The notes: generated by a model from the sequence alone, not told the origin. A stretch of 64,000 nt of DNA from Curtobacterium sp. VKM Ac-1395 (GCF_015350975.1 NZ_JADKRX010000005.1:342432-406431), one strand, 5' to 3'. Shown: positions 25,161 to 34,239, counted from the stretch's first letter. A program made the numbers and translations.

Positions 25161-25619
25161 ATGACTGTCACGTTCCGCATCGAGACCGAGCTCGCTGCGT
25201 CGCCGGAGCGCGCCTTCGCGGTGTCGCTCGACATCGGCGCGCACGAGCGCTCGATGGCCGCCACCGGCGAGCGGGCCGTCGCCGGCACGACCACCGGATC
25301 CATCGGCCTCGGCGAGTCCGTCACGTGGCGTGCCCGCCACCTCGGCGTCGTCTGGCGGATGACGAGCCAGATCACGAGCCTGGAGGCTCCTCACCGGTTC
25401 GTCGACGAACAGGTCCGTGGTCCGTTCGCCCGGTTCCGGCACGAGCACCGGTTCGAGCCGTCGGCGCGCGGGACGCGGATGGTCGACACCGTCACGTTCC
25501 GCGCGCCGCTCGGCCCGCTCGGCCGGCTCGCCGAGGTCCTGGTGCTCCGGCGCCACCTGGTGCGGCTGATCGCGGAGCGGAACCGCTCGCTCGCCGCGGA
25601 GCTCAGCCCACGTAGCTGA
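25161..25619 (+). CDS. SRPBCC (START/Bet v1-like) family protein
   Basis: A 152-residue protein with the SRPBCC layout: TFRIETELAASPERAFAVSLDIGAHE, a long beta region with TWRARHLGVVWRMTSQI, and a C-terminal helix LVLRRHLVRLIAERNRSLAAEL. Such folds bind hydrophobic ligands in a helix-grip cavity; a polyketide-cyclase or lipid-binding role is possible. It is divergent from the UPF0324 gene by 37 bases, and its 3' end overlaps the convergent GH16 gene by 17 bases. Confidence 0.82.
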   Translation: MTVTFRIETELAASPERAFAVSLDIGAHERSMAATGERAVAGTTTGSIGLGESVTWRARHLGVVWRMTSQITSLEAPHRFVDEQVRGPFARFRHEHRFEPSARGTRMVDTVTFRAPLGPLGRLAEVLVLRRHLVRLIAERNRSLAAELSPRS

Positions 25620-26343
25620 AGGTGCGCACGTAGTCGATGTACAGGTGCCCCGCCGCGCCCCAGTTGCCCACCTGGAACATGTAGCGGTGCGCCGTCCTCG
25701 GCACGTTCTTCGTGACCGTCGACACCACCGCGCCGTCGACGAGGTAGCGCACGGACTTCCCCGGGATCCACTCGACCGAGTACGTGTGCCACGTGCGCCA
25801 CGAGACGCCCGTCGAGACACTCGTCGCGCTGGACTCCTGCCCGGCGACCATCGAGTGCTGGTGGAGCATCGGGGTGGCCTCGAAGTTGCTCTCCGGGAAG
25901 TCGATCTCACCCTCGGACCACACGTTCGACGTCGGCCACAGGATGAAGGCCGCGCCGTTCGCCGTGCCGCCGGTGGCCTTCGCCCGGACCTCGAACTTGC
26001 CGCCCTTGTGGCCCCAGGCGCCGGTCGGTGTGCCGAAGGTGCCGGCAGCGCCCTTCGCCCCGCCGAGCTTGACGTCCATGACGCCGTTCGCGGCGCTGAT
26101 CTGCGACCCGGACCAGTACATGCCGCCCGTCCCGTCGGGGTAGGGCTGCCACGAGTTGGCGTAGGTCCTGGCGAACGGTCCGTTGGCGGCGGCGTTCGTC
26201 CGGAAGCTCTCCGCGAAGGTCTGCTTGAACGTCGCGGAGGTTGCGGCGGTGGCCGTCGCGCCGGACCCGACCGGCACGGCGACGAGGGCCGCGGAGAGCA
26301 CTGCGGCGGCCAGCACGGACCGCATGGTGGTGCGTTTCTGCAT
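25603..26343 (-). CDS. Secreted glycoside hydrolase family 16 protein
   Basis: A 246-residue exported beta-glucanase-type enzyme. A signal peptide (MQKRTTMRSVLAAAVLSAALVA core) precedes the GH16 jellyroll. The catalytic ExDxxE is present as E146-I-D148-F-P-E151, followed by MLHQHSM and WHTYSVEWIPGKSVRYLVDG. The family cuts beta-1,3/1,4-glucans, laminarin, xyloglucan or related polymers; the substrate cannot be told. The C terminus ends with the last jellyroll strand, and no carbohydrate-binding module follows. Confidence 0.9.
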   Translation of the reverse strand: MQKRTTMRSVLAAAVLSAALVAVPVGSGATATAATSATFKQTFAESFRTNAAANGPFARTYANSWQPYPDGTGGMYWSGSQISAANGVMDVKLGGAKGAAGTFGTPTGAWGHKGGKFEVRAKATGGTANGAAFILWPTSNVWSEGEIDFPESNFEATPMLHQHSMVAGQESSATSVSTGVSWRTWHTYSVEWIPGKSVRYLVDGAVVSTVTKNVPRTAHRYMFQVGNWGAAGHLYIDYVRTFSYVG

Positions 26344-26576
26344 GAGCTGTCACTCCCTGATGTGACCACGAGACCCCTGTCCCGAGGGGTGTCCGAGCGG
26401 CCGCCTCTCAGCCGCTCGCGAGGATGTTACGTGGCACGATCGGCCGGCGGAACGGGGTTGACAGGGCTTCCGTGCCCCCAGTAGAGGGTGCTTGTACCAC
26501 CACGGATCCCATGGCATGCACAGGTCATCCGGATCACGCCGACAGGTCCGGGTCACGCCGGGGTCCGGGGCGCTGG

Positions 26577-27323
26577 TCAGGGCACTGATCGGTCCTGGGT
26601 CGGGACCTGACCGGCACGGAGCATGGCCTGCTGCAGGAGTTCGACGTCGATCCCGACGTGCTTCCGCGCGATGACGCCGGCGTCCGCGGCGCGTCCGTCA
26701 CACACGGCGTCGACGAGGGCCTCGTGGTCGTGGAGCGCCCGCTCCTCCATGACGGCCATCCCGTCGGAGGTGCCCCAGAGGTGCGCGGGAGCGGCGATGG
26801 AGATCTGGGCCTCGAGGCCGGCGAGCGCCGCGCGCAGGGCCTCGTTGCGGGCGGCCTCGATGATCGTGCGGTGCAGCACCGCGTCGGCCTGCTGCTTCTC
26901 GGCGCCGGACGCGGCGGCGCGGAAGGCCTCGAGGCACTGCCGGATGGCCGTGGCCTCAGTCGGCGTGACGCGCTCGGCGGCGGCGGTCGCGAGGGCCCCG
27001 TGGAGCAGCGCGATGGCGTCCGCGCTGTCCTGGATGCCGGCCCAGCGGGCGAGCAGCACGCGGCCGACGGCCTCGGACGAGGAGTCCGGCCACTGCGTCC
27101 GGACGAAGGTGCCACCGCCACGACCGCGTCGGGTCTCGAGCAGCCCGCGGTCGACCAGCCGGGCGATCGCGCCACGCACGGTGACCCGCGCGACGCCCAG
27201 CAGCGCGGCGAGCTCGCGCTCCGGCGGCAGCCCCGTGCCGGGCAGGTACTCCCCCACGGCGACGGCGGTGACCAGGCGGTCCTCGACCTCGTCGACGCGG
27301 GTCTCCGGCGCACGAACCGTCAC
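26577..27323 (-). CDS. FadR/GntR-family transcriptional regulator
   Basis: A 248-residue FadR-subfamily regulator. The winged helix spans residues ~8-75 (GTGLPPERELAALLGVARVTVRGAIARLVDRGLLETRRGRGGGTFV) and a C-terminal FCD-type helical domain follows with metal-ligand-like His residues (LHRTIIEAARN, DHEALVDAVCDG). GTG start. It is divergent from the pip/permease/formamidase cluster with 94 bases between starts, so it very likely represses or activates that cluster in answer to an amide, amino acid or carboxylate. Confidence 0.88.
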   Translation of the reverse strand: MTVRAPETRVDEVEDRLVTAVAVGEYLPGTGLPPERELAALLGVARVTVRGAIARLVDRGLLETRRGRGGGTFVRTQWPDSSSEAVGRVLLARWAGIQDSADAIALLHGALATAAAERVTPTEATAIRQCLEAFRAAASGAEKQQADAVLHRTIIEAARNEALRAALAGLEAQISIAAPAHLWGTSDGMAVMEERALHDHEALVDAVCDGRAADAGVIARKHVGIDVELLQQAMLRAGQVPTQDRSVP

Positions 27324-27374
27324 GAGACCCCTCTCCGCCGCGTTGCCCTGTTACGACCACGTTAAACGAGGAGA

Positions 27375-27396
27375 AAAGGTCTTGCCTGGGACCTTT
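27375..27396. promoter_or_regulatory. Candidate FadR-type operator before the pip cluster
   Basis: AAAGGTC (27375-27381) and GACCTTT (27390-27396) form a perfect 7-bp inverted repeat with an 8-bp spacer. It lies 22 bases before the hydrolase ATG and 52 bases before the regulator start, in the divergent gap. An AT-rich ACGTTAAACGAGGAGAAAA stretch beside it may be promoter. Confidence 0.5.
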
Positions 27397-27417
27397 CGCC
27401 CGTCCATGCTGACCGTC

Positions 27418-28338
27418 ATGTCCCGCGTCAGCGAATCCACGATGCCGTTCCAGGACGGCGAGACCTGGTACCGGATCACCACTCCGGACGAACCCCTCCT
27501 CGGTGTCCTGCCCCTCGTCGTGCTGCACGGCGGCCCCGGCATGGCCCACGACTACCTCCGCAACCTCGCCGCCCTGGCGGACGAGACCGGGCGCACCGTC
27601 GTGCACCACGACCAGTTCGGCTGCGGTCGCAGCTCCCACCGGCCGGACGCCCCGGTCGACTCCTGGCAGCCCCAGCTGTTCGTCGACGAGTACACCGCGC
27701 TCGTCGAGCACCTGGGCCTCGGGGAGCACCACGTGCTCGGGCAGTCCTGGGGCGGGATGCTCGGCGCCGAGATCGCGGTGCGCCAGCCCGAGGGGCTCCG
27801 GTCGCTCATGATCTGCAACTCCCCCGCCTCGATGCAGCTCTGGGTCGAGGGCGCCGCCGAGCTCCGCGCGCAGCTGCCCGCCGACGTGCAGGAGACCCTG
27901 ACCCGGCACGAGGAGGCCGGCACCACGGACGCCGCGGAGTACGTCGCCGCGACGCAGGTGTTCTACGAGCGCCACGTCTGCCGCGTCGTCCCGAACCACC
28001 CGGACTTCGTCGACTCCGAGGCCCAGATGGAGGCCGAACCGACCGTCTACCACACCATGAACGGCCCGAACGAGTTCCACGTCATCGGCACCCTGCGCGA
28101 CTGGACCGTCATCGACCGGCTCGACCGCGTCACCGTCCCGACGCTCGTCGTCGCCGGCGAGCACGACGAGGCGACCCCCGCCACGTGGGCCCCCTTCGTG
28201 GACCGGATCGCCGACGTCCGCCAGCACGTCTTCCCCGGCGCCAGCCACTGCAGCCACCTCGAACAGCCGGAGGAGTTCCGCCGCGTCGTCGCGGCCTTCA
28301 TGGCCGCACACGACGACGCCGGCCGCGACGCCGCCTGA
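27418..28338 (+). CDS. Proline iminopeptidase-type alpha/beta hydrolase
   Basis: A 306-residue S33 family hydrolase. Oxyanion-hole HGGPGMAHDYL (~44), nucleophile GQSWGGMLG (~106), the acid in AGEHDEATP (~248) and the catalytic His in GASHCSHLEQPEEF (~275) match proline iminopeptidase/tricorn-interacting aminopeptidase-type enzymes that free N-terminal residues or hydrolyse amides. ATG 27418 or 27406 could be used; neither has a good ribosome site. It is followed by a permease and a formamidase, so a peptide or amide scavenging role fits. Confidence 0.85.
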   Translation: MSRVSESTMPFQDGETWYRITTPDEPLLGVLPLVVLHGGPGMAHDYLRNLAALADETGRTVVHHDQFGCGRSSHRPDAPVDSWQPQLFVDEYTALVEHLGLGEHHVLGQSWGGMLGAEIAVRQPEGLRSLMICNSPASMQLWVEGAAELRAQLPADVQETLTRHEEAGTTDAAEYVAATQVFYERHVCRVVPNHPDFVDSEAQMEAEPTVYHTMNGPNEFHVIGTLRDWTVIDRLDRVTVPTLVVAGEHDEATPATWAPFVDRIADVRQHVFPGASHCSHLEQPEEFRRVVAAFMAAHDDAGRDAA

Positions 28339-28350
28339 CCCGGCCACCAC

Positions 28351-28393
28351 CGGACGGGAGGCTCCCAGCAGCCCGCCACGCGCCTCCCGTCCG
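28351..28393 (+). terminator. Dispersed palindrome copy after the hydrolase
   Basis: CGGACGGGAGGC (28351-28362) and GCCTCCCGTCCG (28382-28393) with a 19-base interior that pairs poorly. It lies between the hydrolase stop and the permease start, so it may weaken read-through inside the cluster rather than end it. Confidence 0.7.
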
Positions 28394-28460
28394 CCGCTCC
28401 ACCGCACAGCCGCTCCACGCACCGCCCCCGCACCGTCCCTCAACCCGAAACGGAACCGTC

Positions 28461-29852
28461 ATGTCGCAGCAGCACACCGAGCTCTCCGCGCAGCAACAGC
28501 TCGAGGCCTACGGCTACAAGCAGGAGCTGAAACGCTCCGTCTCCACCACCGACCTGCTCATCTACGGGCTCGTCTTCATGGTGCCGATCGCCCCGTGGGC
28601 GATCTTCGGCACCGTCTACAACGCCTCGTCCGGCATGGTGCCGCTCGTCTACGTCGTCGGACTCGTGGCGATGATCTTCACCGCCCTCGCGTACGCCCAG
28701 ATGGCGAAGTCGATCCCGCTCGCCGGCAGCGTGTTCTCCTACGTCGGCCGCGGCATCCACCCCACCGCCGGGTTCTTCGCCGGGTGGGCGATCCTGCTCG
28801 ACTACCTGCTCGTCCCGACGCTGCTCTACGTCTTCGCGGCGGAGAGCATGGTCGGCATCTTCCCCGGCACCCCGCGGTGGCTGTGGGCGCTCGTCTTCGT
28901 GGCGGTCAACACCGTGATCAACCTCGCCGGGGTGTCGTCGCTCAAACTCGCGAACCGCGTCTTCCTGCTCATCGAGCTCGTCTTCGTGGTCATCTTCGTC
29001 ATCATCGCCGTGACCGCACTCACAGGCGGCACCGTCCCGGACGCGTCGTTCAGCACCGACCAGATCTGGGACCCGGCCAAGGTGTCGGCCCCCCTGATCG
29101 CGTCGGCGCTGTCGATCGCCGTGCTGAGCTTCCTCGGCTTCGACGGCATCTCGACCCTGTCCGAGGAGTCGACCGGACGCCGCGGCGGAGCAGGCACGGC
29201 GATGATCCTGGCGCTCCTCATCGTCGCGTTCCTGTTCGTGCTGCAGACCTGGCTCGCCAGCGCCCTCGCCGGGGGCCGTGAGGCCTTCTCGGACAGCGAG
29301 GCGGGCAACGCCTTCTTCACGATCGTCGAGCAGGCGTCGTCGAGCGGCTGGGCGACCGCGTTCTTCGCCGTGAACGTGCTCGCCGTGGGCATCGCGAACG
29401 CCATGGCCGCGCAGGCCGCCACCAGCCGCCTGCTCTTCTCGATGAGCCGCGACCGGCAGCTGCCCGCGTTCCTGCACACGCTCAACGGCCGGAAGGTCCC
29501 GCAGAACGCGATCATCGTCGTCTCGGTGCTCTCCGCGATCCTGGTGCTGTTCTTCGTCGGGCAGATCGACACGATCTCGTCCCTGGTCAACTTCGGCGCC
29601 CTGTTCGGCTTCATGCTCCTGCACGTGTCGGTGTTCGTGCACCACATCGTGAAGGGGAAGTCACGCAACTGGCTGCTGCACCTCGTCGTACCGCTCATCG
29701 GCTTCCTGATCATCGGCTACGTGCTGCTGAACGCCGCCGTCGAGGCCAAGGTCGGCGGCGTCATCTGGCTCGCCGTCGGCGCCCTCGTGTTCCTGTACTA
29801 CCGCTTCACCGGCCGGTCCACCGAGGTCGGCGCCGAAGGAGAGATCCGATGA
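28461..29852 (+). CDS. APC superfamily amino acid permease
   Basis: A 463-residue transporter with twelve hydrophobic segments. Helix 1 carries the broken GLVFMVPIAPWAIFG motif, followed by SIPLAGSVFSYVGRGIHPTAGFFAGW, typical of APC transporters, and LSFLGFDGISTLSEES in helix 6. APC members move amino acids, polyamines or related amines with protons. It overlaps the formamidase by 4 bases (ATGA), so import and hydrolysis are coupled; the substrate may be an amine or amide. Confidence 0.9.
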   Translation: MSQQHTELSAQQQLEAYGYKQELKRSVSTTDLLIYGLVFMVPIAPWAIFGTVYNASSGMVPLVYVVGLVAMIFTALAYAQMAKSIPLAGSVFSYVGRGIHPTAGFFAGWAILLDYLLVPTLLYVFAAESMVGIFPGTPRWLWALVFVAVNTVINLAGVSSLKLANRVFLLIELVFVVIFVIIAVTALTGGTVPDASFSTDQIWDPAKVSAPLIASALSIAVLSFLGFDGISTLSEESTGRRGGAGTAMILALLIVAFLFVLQTWLASALAGGREAFSDSEAGNAFFTIVEQASSSGWATAFFAVNVLAVGIANAMAAQAATSRLLFSMSRDRQLPAFLHTLNGRKVPQNAIIVVSVLSAILVLFFVGQIDTISSLVNFGALFGFMLLHVSVFVHHIVKGKSRNWLLHLVVPLIGFLIIGYVLLNAAVEAKVGGVIWLAVGALVFLYYRFTGRSTEVGAEGEIR

Positions 29853-30778
29853 CCCCCGACCACCTCCTGCCGAACACGCTCGGCCGCCCGGGCTTCGCCG
29901 CTGACCGGGAGCCCGTCCTGACGGTCCGGCCCGGCACCGGCGAGACGATCGGCTTCGAGACGACGGACGCCGTCTACGCCGAGCTCGACGACCACCACGA
30001 CATGGCGCAGCTGCAGGCGCCGATCAACCCCGTCACCGGGCCGGTCTTCGTCGAGGGTGCTGAGCCCGGCGACACCCTCGCCGTGACCATCCACGCGATC
30101 GAGCTGACCACGCACGGCTGGTCGGTCTCGCTGCCGGGCTCGGGTGCACTGCAGCACGTGATGGGCGACCGCGTCTTCGCGCGCCGCTGCCCGATCGAGG
30201 ACGGGATGGTGCAGGTGTCCGACCGGCACCGGTTCCCCGTCCGCCCGATGATCGGCTGCATCGGCACGGCCCCGGCCGAGGGCGAGAACTCGACGATCAT
30301 GCCGGCCTTCCCCGAGGGCGGGAACATGGACGTCACCGAGGCCCGCCCCGGCTCCACCGTGTACCTGCCCGTCCGCGTGCCCGGGGCGCTGCTGTCCATC
30401 GGGGACATCCACGCGCTCATGGCCGAGGGCGAGTCGTCCTTCGTCGCCATCGAGGCCCAGGGCACCGCCGTCGTGTCCGTCGACCTCGTCAAGGGCGGCC
30501 CCACGCTGCGGGCGCCGCGCATCGAGACGTCGGAGGACTGGCTGTTCGTCGGCCTCGGCGAGCCGGTGCAGGAGAGCGTCCGCCGCGGGTACGAGGACGC
30601 CTTCGCGTTCCTCGTCGACGAGCACGGCTGGGACGCCGACGACGCCTACGCCGTCCTCAGCGCCGTCGGTGACTCCAAGCTCGGCGGCCCGACGGGCTCC
30701 GGCACGCCGGACCCGCTCCACCCGTTCGCCGCGGTCGGGGCGGTGACGCTGCACCGGGTCCCGAAGTCGGTGCTCTGA
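29849..30778 (+). CDS. Acetamidase/formamidase family protein
   Basis: A 309-residue FmdA/AmdA-type amidase. Typical blocks are PGDTLAVTIHAIEL (~75), FPVRPMIGCIGTAP (~128), GGNMDVTEARPGSTVYLPVRVPGALLSIGDIHALMAEGE (~155-195, with the metal-binding D and H) and the C-terminal AVGDSKLGGPTGSG. The family hydrolyses short amides to ammonia and the acid. It is the last gene of the pip-permease-amidase operon and ends in a strong terminator. Confidence 0.92.
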   Translation: MTPDHLLPNTLGRPGFAADREPVLTVRPGTGETIGFETTDAVYAELDDHHDMAQLQAPINPVTGPVFVEGAEPGDTLAVTIHAIELTTHGWSVSLPGSGALQHVMGDRVFARRCPIEDGMVQVSDRHRFPVRPMIGCIGTAPAEGENSTIMPAFPEGGNMDVTEARPGSTVYLPVRVPGALLSIGDIHALMAEGESSFVAIEAQGTAVVSVDLVKGGPTLRAPRIETSEDWLFVGLGEPVQESVRRGYEDAFAFLVDEHGWDADDAYAVLSAVGDSKLGGPTGSGTPDPLHPFAAVGAVTLHRVPKSVL

Positions 30779-30790
30779 GCAGGTGACCGC

Positions 30791-30835
30791 CTGGAGGCCC
30801 GGTGCCGGTCCGTCGGACCGGTGCCGGGCCTCCAG
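30791..30835 (+). terminator. Strong terminator after the formamidase
   Basis: Arms of 21 bp, 30791-30811 (CTGGAGGCCCGG core) and 30815-30835 (CCGGGCCTCCAG core), pair fully with two G-T wobbles around a 3-base GTC loop. It begins 12 bases after the stop. Confidence 0.88.
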
Positions 30836-30896
30836 ACGGTCCGGTCCACGTCGGCACCACCGGAACGTGCACAGGCGTGTGCAGGAAGATGGGGCC

Positions 30897-31661
30897 ATGG
30901 ACCAGACCATCCGCTACGTGGCGATCGGCGACAGCTTCTCCGAGGGCATCGGCGACACCGGCCCCGTGCCCCTCCCCGGGTGGACGGGGCGCCTCGCGAG
31001 CGGACTCGCCGCCCAGACCGGCGCCGAGGTCCAGTACGCCAACCTCGCGGTCCGCGGGCGCCTGCTCGCGGGGGTCCTCGACGGGCAGCTCGACGCGGCA
31101 CTGGCCCTCGACCCGGCGCCGACGCTCGTCACCTTCTGCGCCGGCGGGAACGACCTGCTCCGGCCACGGTTCGACCCCGCCGCGCTGGCCGCGCGACTCG
31201 GGCGGGAGATCGAGCGCGTCCTGTCCCGCGGCATCCGGTTCGCCCTGCTGAGCCCGGCCGACCCGAGCGCGCGGATGCCGCTCGGCAGCCTGATCAACCA
31301 CCGCGGGGACGCCTGGGCCGACGCGCTGGGCAGCCTCGCGGAGCGCCTCGACCTGCCGTTCGTCGACGTGTCCCGCGACGCCCACCTCGGGCGTGCGGAG
31401 TTCTGGTCGGACGACCGCCTGCACATGAACGCGACCGGGCACCAGCGGGTCGCGGACCTGGCGCTGCACGCGGTCGCCGACGGCCCCGCACCCGTCGTCC
31501 CGACACCGCCCGGTGCCGCACGCACCCGGGTGTCCGAGGAGCTCCGGTACTACCGCCAGCACGTCCTGCCCTGGGTGGGACGACGGGTGACCCGGCGGTC
31601 CTCCGGCGACGGCCGCTCCGCGACGTTCCCCACGTGGACACCCGTGCCGCCGACCCGGTGA
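30897..31661 (+). CDS. SGNH/GDSL hydrolase
   Basis: A 254-residue cytosolic SGNH esterase. Block I GDSFSEGIGD (~11-20, nucleophile Ser), block III FCAGGNDLL (~80, Asn oxyanion) and block V DRLHMNATGHQ (~178, Asp-x-x-His) are present. It has no signal peptide, so it probably acts inside the cell on an acyl or acetyl ester. The C-terminal ~50 residues are basic and Pro-rich. It starts 62 bases after the formamidase terminator and is a separate unit. Confidence 0.88.
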   Translation: MDQTIRYVAIGDSFSEGIGDTGPVPLPGWTGRLASGLAAQTGAEVQYANLAVRGRLLAGVLDGQLDAALALDPAPTLVTFCAGGNDLLRPRFDPAALAARLGREIERVLSRGIRFALLSPADPSARMPLGSLINHRGDAWADALGSLAERLDLPFVDVSRDAHLGRAEFWSDDRLHMNATGHQRVADLALHAVADGPAPVVPTPPGAARTRVSEELRYYRQHVLPWVGRRVTRRSSGDGRSATFPTWTPVPPTR

Positions 31662-31756
31662 CCCGACCCCCGGAACTGGGTGTCGGACGACGATGGGGGA
31701 CCACGATGCTGTGCGTCCTGGCAGTCTCATGCGGGTTGCCGCAGCGATGACGCATC

Positions 31757-31780
31757 GCTCCCGTCCAGCCGGACGGGAGC
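31757..31780 (+). terminator. Short hairpin between SGNH hydrolase and VOC genes
   Basis: GCTCCCGTCC (31757-31766), AGCC loop, GGACGGGAGC (31771-31780). It uses the same CTCCCGTCC / GGACGGGAG core as the dispersed palindrome but with arm order reversed. Confidence 0.7.
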
Positions 31781-31806
31781 GTCCCCTCCGCTGCTAGAAA
31801 TCACGA

Positions 31807-32355
31807 ATGACCAGGGGAATCAGGATCGACCACGTGGGCGTCACGGTGCCGTGCATCGACGCAGCCACGATGTTCTTCATGGCGGCGCTCGACGCCGTCG
31901 TCCTGTACGACATCAGGCTCCGCGACGACGCACCGAACGGCACGCCCGAAGCGCATCGGTACCTCGGCATGCCGTCGTCCATGGCGCAGGGGGCGATCCG
32001 CATGCTGGCGCTGCCCGAGGGTCCTGGGCTCGAGCTGTTCGAGTACCTGGGCCCGGACCAGCGCGACCCTGCGCACCCGTCCGACCTCGGCTGGCAGCAC
32101 CTCGCCGTGTACGCGGACGACCTCGACGCGACCCTCGCGAAGGTCGAGGCCGCCGGTGGGCGACGCAACTCCGACCCGCGCGACCTGCGCGGTCCCGAGG
32201 CGGGCGCCGGCAACCGGTTCGTGTACACCCGCACCCCGTGGGGCTCGACCCTCGAGATCGTGAGCTACCCGACCCCGCAGCCGTACCTCGCGCACGCGCC
32301 GCGGGCCAAGTGGGCCCCGGTGTCGGAGACGGACACGATCGCCTTCGCGATCTGA
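31807..32355 (+). CDS. VOC (glyoxalase/bleomycin resistance) family protein
   Basis: A 182-residue vicinal-oxygen-chelate protein. It has RIDHVGVTVPCIDAATMFF at the start, GLELFEYLGPDQRD (metal-type Glu), GWQHLAVYADDLDATLAKVEAAGG (His) and YTRTPWGSTLEIVSYP (Glu) at the end, the four beta-alpha-beta-beta-beta module ligands of the fold. The family covers lyases, dioxygenases and epimerases; the reaction here is unknown. ATG at 31807 with no clear ribosome site, so it may be leaderless. Confidence 0.83.
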   Translation: MTRGIRIDHVGVTVPCIDAATMFFMAALDAVVLYDIRLRDDAPNGTPEAHRYLGMPSSMAQGAIRMLALPEGPGLELFEYLGPDQRDPAHPSDLGWQHLAVYADDLDATLAKVEAAGGRRNSDPRDLRGPEAGAGNRFVYTRTPWGSTLEIVSYPTPQPYLAHAPRAKWAPVSETDTIAFAI

Positions 32356-32422
32356 CACGACCTGATCCGACCCGCCGGTCCGGGCTGGTCCGGAGGGGGG
32401 TCGGTCTGGTCGCCGCGGCTCG

Positions 32423-32905
32423 TCAGGGAGCCGTGATCGTGACCGTCCGGGACGCCTCCGCGCCGTCGCCCATGTCCGACGTCACGGCGAGCGTCGCGTC
32501 ACCCAGGGGGAGGTCGGCCGGCAGAGTGAACCGCCCACGGACGGTGTACCGCTCGCCGACCGCCCGGTCCACGGTCGCCAGCACGTACTCGTGCCCCGTG
32601 GACGCCGGAGTGACGGACACCGCGACGTCCTCGGCCGTCCGGTTCACGCCGCCCGTGTCCTCGCACGTCGCGGTCATCCAGTCGACGCTGAGCTCGACGG
32701 CACCACCGGGGTGCAGAGCCGAGTCCCCGAGCTCGATCTCCTTGACGGCACACGAGCCCGAGGCGCCCGACGAGACCACCCCGCAGCCCGACAACGCGAG
32801 GACGAGCACCAGAGCCGGGACGCCGATCGCCGGCGTCGCCGCCCGCCACCGTGCCCCTGCCCGCCGTCGGCGTGTGCTCGCCCGTGCGCCCGTCGTCCAC
32901 CTCAC
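32423..32905 (-). CDS. Putative lipoprotein
   Basis: A 160-residue lipoprotein. A basic N-terminal stretch (~residues 8-22), the hydrophobic VPALVLVLALSGC with the lipobox LSGC (Cys ~41), and a ~120-residue beta-rich outer domain (LPADLPLGDATLAVTSDMGDG) follow. Two further cysteines could pair. I do not recognise the domain; it may be a small immunoglobulin-like fold. GTG start. Downstream of the FAD monooxygenase on the same strand, 35 bases away. Confidence 0.7.
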   Translation of the reverse strand: MRWTTGARASTRRRRAGARWRAATPAIGVPALVLVLALSGCGVVSSGASGSCAVKEIELGDSALHPGGAVELSVDWMTATCEDTGGVNRTAEDVAVSVTPASTGHEYVLATVDRAVGERYTVRGRFTLPADLPLGDATLAVTSDMGDGAEASRTVTITAP

Positions 32906-32940
32906 AGTCGCAGTGAACCATCCTCAGACGCGGAGTGGGA

Positions 32941-34188
32941 TCACGATCGGACGACGGTCAGCTCCGGCAGGGGACGGTCGGTGTCGGCCACGTGGGTGAG
33001 CTTCGCCGTGACCGGGGCGAACAGCTTCGACATCAGGACCTTGTCCGCGACCCGTCGGGCAGCCAGGCCGAGCCGTGTCTGCGGGTAGGCGAAGTGCACG
33101 ATGCCCTTCGGGATGCCCTGGATCTGGTCGACCAACGGCCGGAGCCAGGAGTCGAAGGACCCGAACGCCCGGTCGAGGTCGGCCTGCGTGAGCGCGTCGT
33201 CCCCGCGGTCCACCGCCTGCAGCGACGCGGCGAGCACGTAGCCGCTCGTGAGCGCGAGCGACGCACCTCCCCCGCCCATCGGCGTGACGCACCAGGCAGC
33301 GTCCCCGATCACGCAGACGCGGCCACGCTGCCAGTGCGGCATCCGGATCTGGGTCAGTTCGTCGAGGTACACGTCGTCCGAGTCCGCGAAGCCGTCGAGC
33401 ACGCGGTCGGTCTGCCACCCGGCGTCGGCGTACCGCTCCCGCAGCTTCGCGAGCACCGCCGCCCGGTCGAGACCGACCAGGTCGTCCACACCGGCGTGCG
33501 CCAGGATCGCCCGGGTCGTGCCGTACGGGTCGGGGCGCAGGTGCACCTGACGCCCGCCGACCGCGGTGTACCAGCGCCAGCGGTCGTCGTCGGACGGGAT
33601 GCGCGGGATCGTCCCGAACACCATCGTGACGCCGAGGTCGCGTTCGTCCACGTCGCCGTCGTCCGCGAAGACCTTGTCGCGCGTCCGGGAGCGCACGCCC
33701 TCGGCGACCACCAGCAGGTCGGCGTGCAGGACACGGCCGGCACTGGTCGTGACCGTCACACGGTCCGGCACGACGCTCGCGGCGCCGTCCTCGACGTCCT
33801 CGACGTCCTCGATCGTCTCGCCGTAGACGAACTGCACACCGTCGGGGAGGTCGTCGAGGACCACCCGGGCGAAGTCCCCGCGGAGCACCTCGAGCTCGGC
33901 GGTGGCCCCGTCCGGACCGTCCGACGGCAGCTCGGTGGTGACACGACCGTCGCGGTCGACGAGCACCGTGCCCGTCTCCGTCGTGTTCACCGCCCGGATC
34001 GCGTCGACGAGGCCCATCCGGTCGAGCACCTCGCGGGCGACACCGCGGACGTCCACGTTCTGGCCGCCGTCGCGGAAGGCCGGGGCTCGTTCGACGACGG
34101 TGACGTCCCAGCCCGTGTGACGGAGCCACCAGGCGGCCGAGAGGCCTGCGATGCTGGCTCCGGAGATCAATGCGTGTCGTGCGGTCAT
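32941..34188 (-). CDS. FAD-dependent monooxygenase (PHBH-like)
   Basis: A 415-residue group A flavin monooxygenase. The FAD-binding ISGASIAGLSAAWWL (~8-22), the DG-type region VVAEGVRSRTRDKV (~160) and GDAAWCVTPMGGGGASLAL (~300) are the three expected motifs. It hydroxylates an aromatic or polyketide-like compound with NAD(P)H. Divergent from a MarR regulator, with an operator-like palindrome between them, the classic set-up for inducible detoxification or catabolism of an aromatic compound. Confidence 0.9.
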   Translation of the reverse strand: MTARHALISGASIAGLSAAWWLRHTGWDVTVVERAPAFRDGGQNVDVRGVAREVLDRMGLVDAIRAVNTTETGTVLVDRDGRVTTELPSDGPDGATAELEVLRGDFARVVLDDLPDGVQFVYGETIEDVEDVEDGAASVVPDRVTVTTSAGRVLHADLLVVAEGVRSRTRDKVFADDGDVDERDLGVTMVFGTIPRIPSDDDRWRWYTAVGGRQVHLRPDPYGTTRAILAHAGVDDLVGLDRAAVLAKLRERYADAGWQTDRVLDGFADSDDVYLDELTQIRMPHWQRGRVCVIGDAAWCVTPMGGGGASLALTSGYVLAASLQAVDRGDDALTQADLDRAFGSFDSWLRPLVDQIQGIPKGIVHFAYPQTRLGLAARRVADKVLMSKLFAPVTAKLTHVADTDRPLPELTVVRS

Positions 34189-34239
34189 GTGCTGCTCCTC
34201 TGTGCGGGACGGGACTCACGGTTCGCGTCACCCGTCATG

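Noticed and set aside
26458..26487. TTGACA with a possible -10 box on the plus strand before 26490.
   Set aside because: No gene or hairpin follows on that strand before 27418, and the -10 box is poor, so a promoter or small RNA call is not supported.
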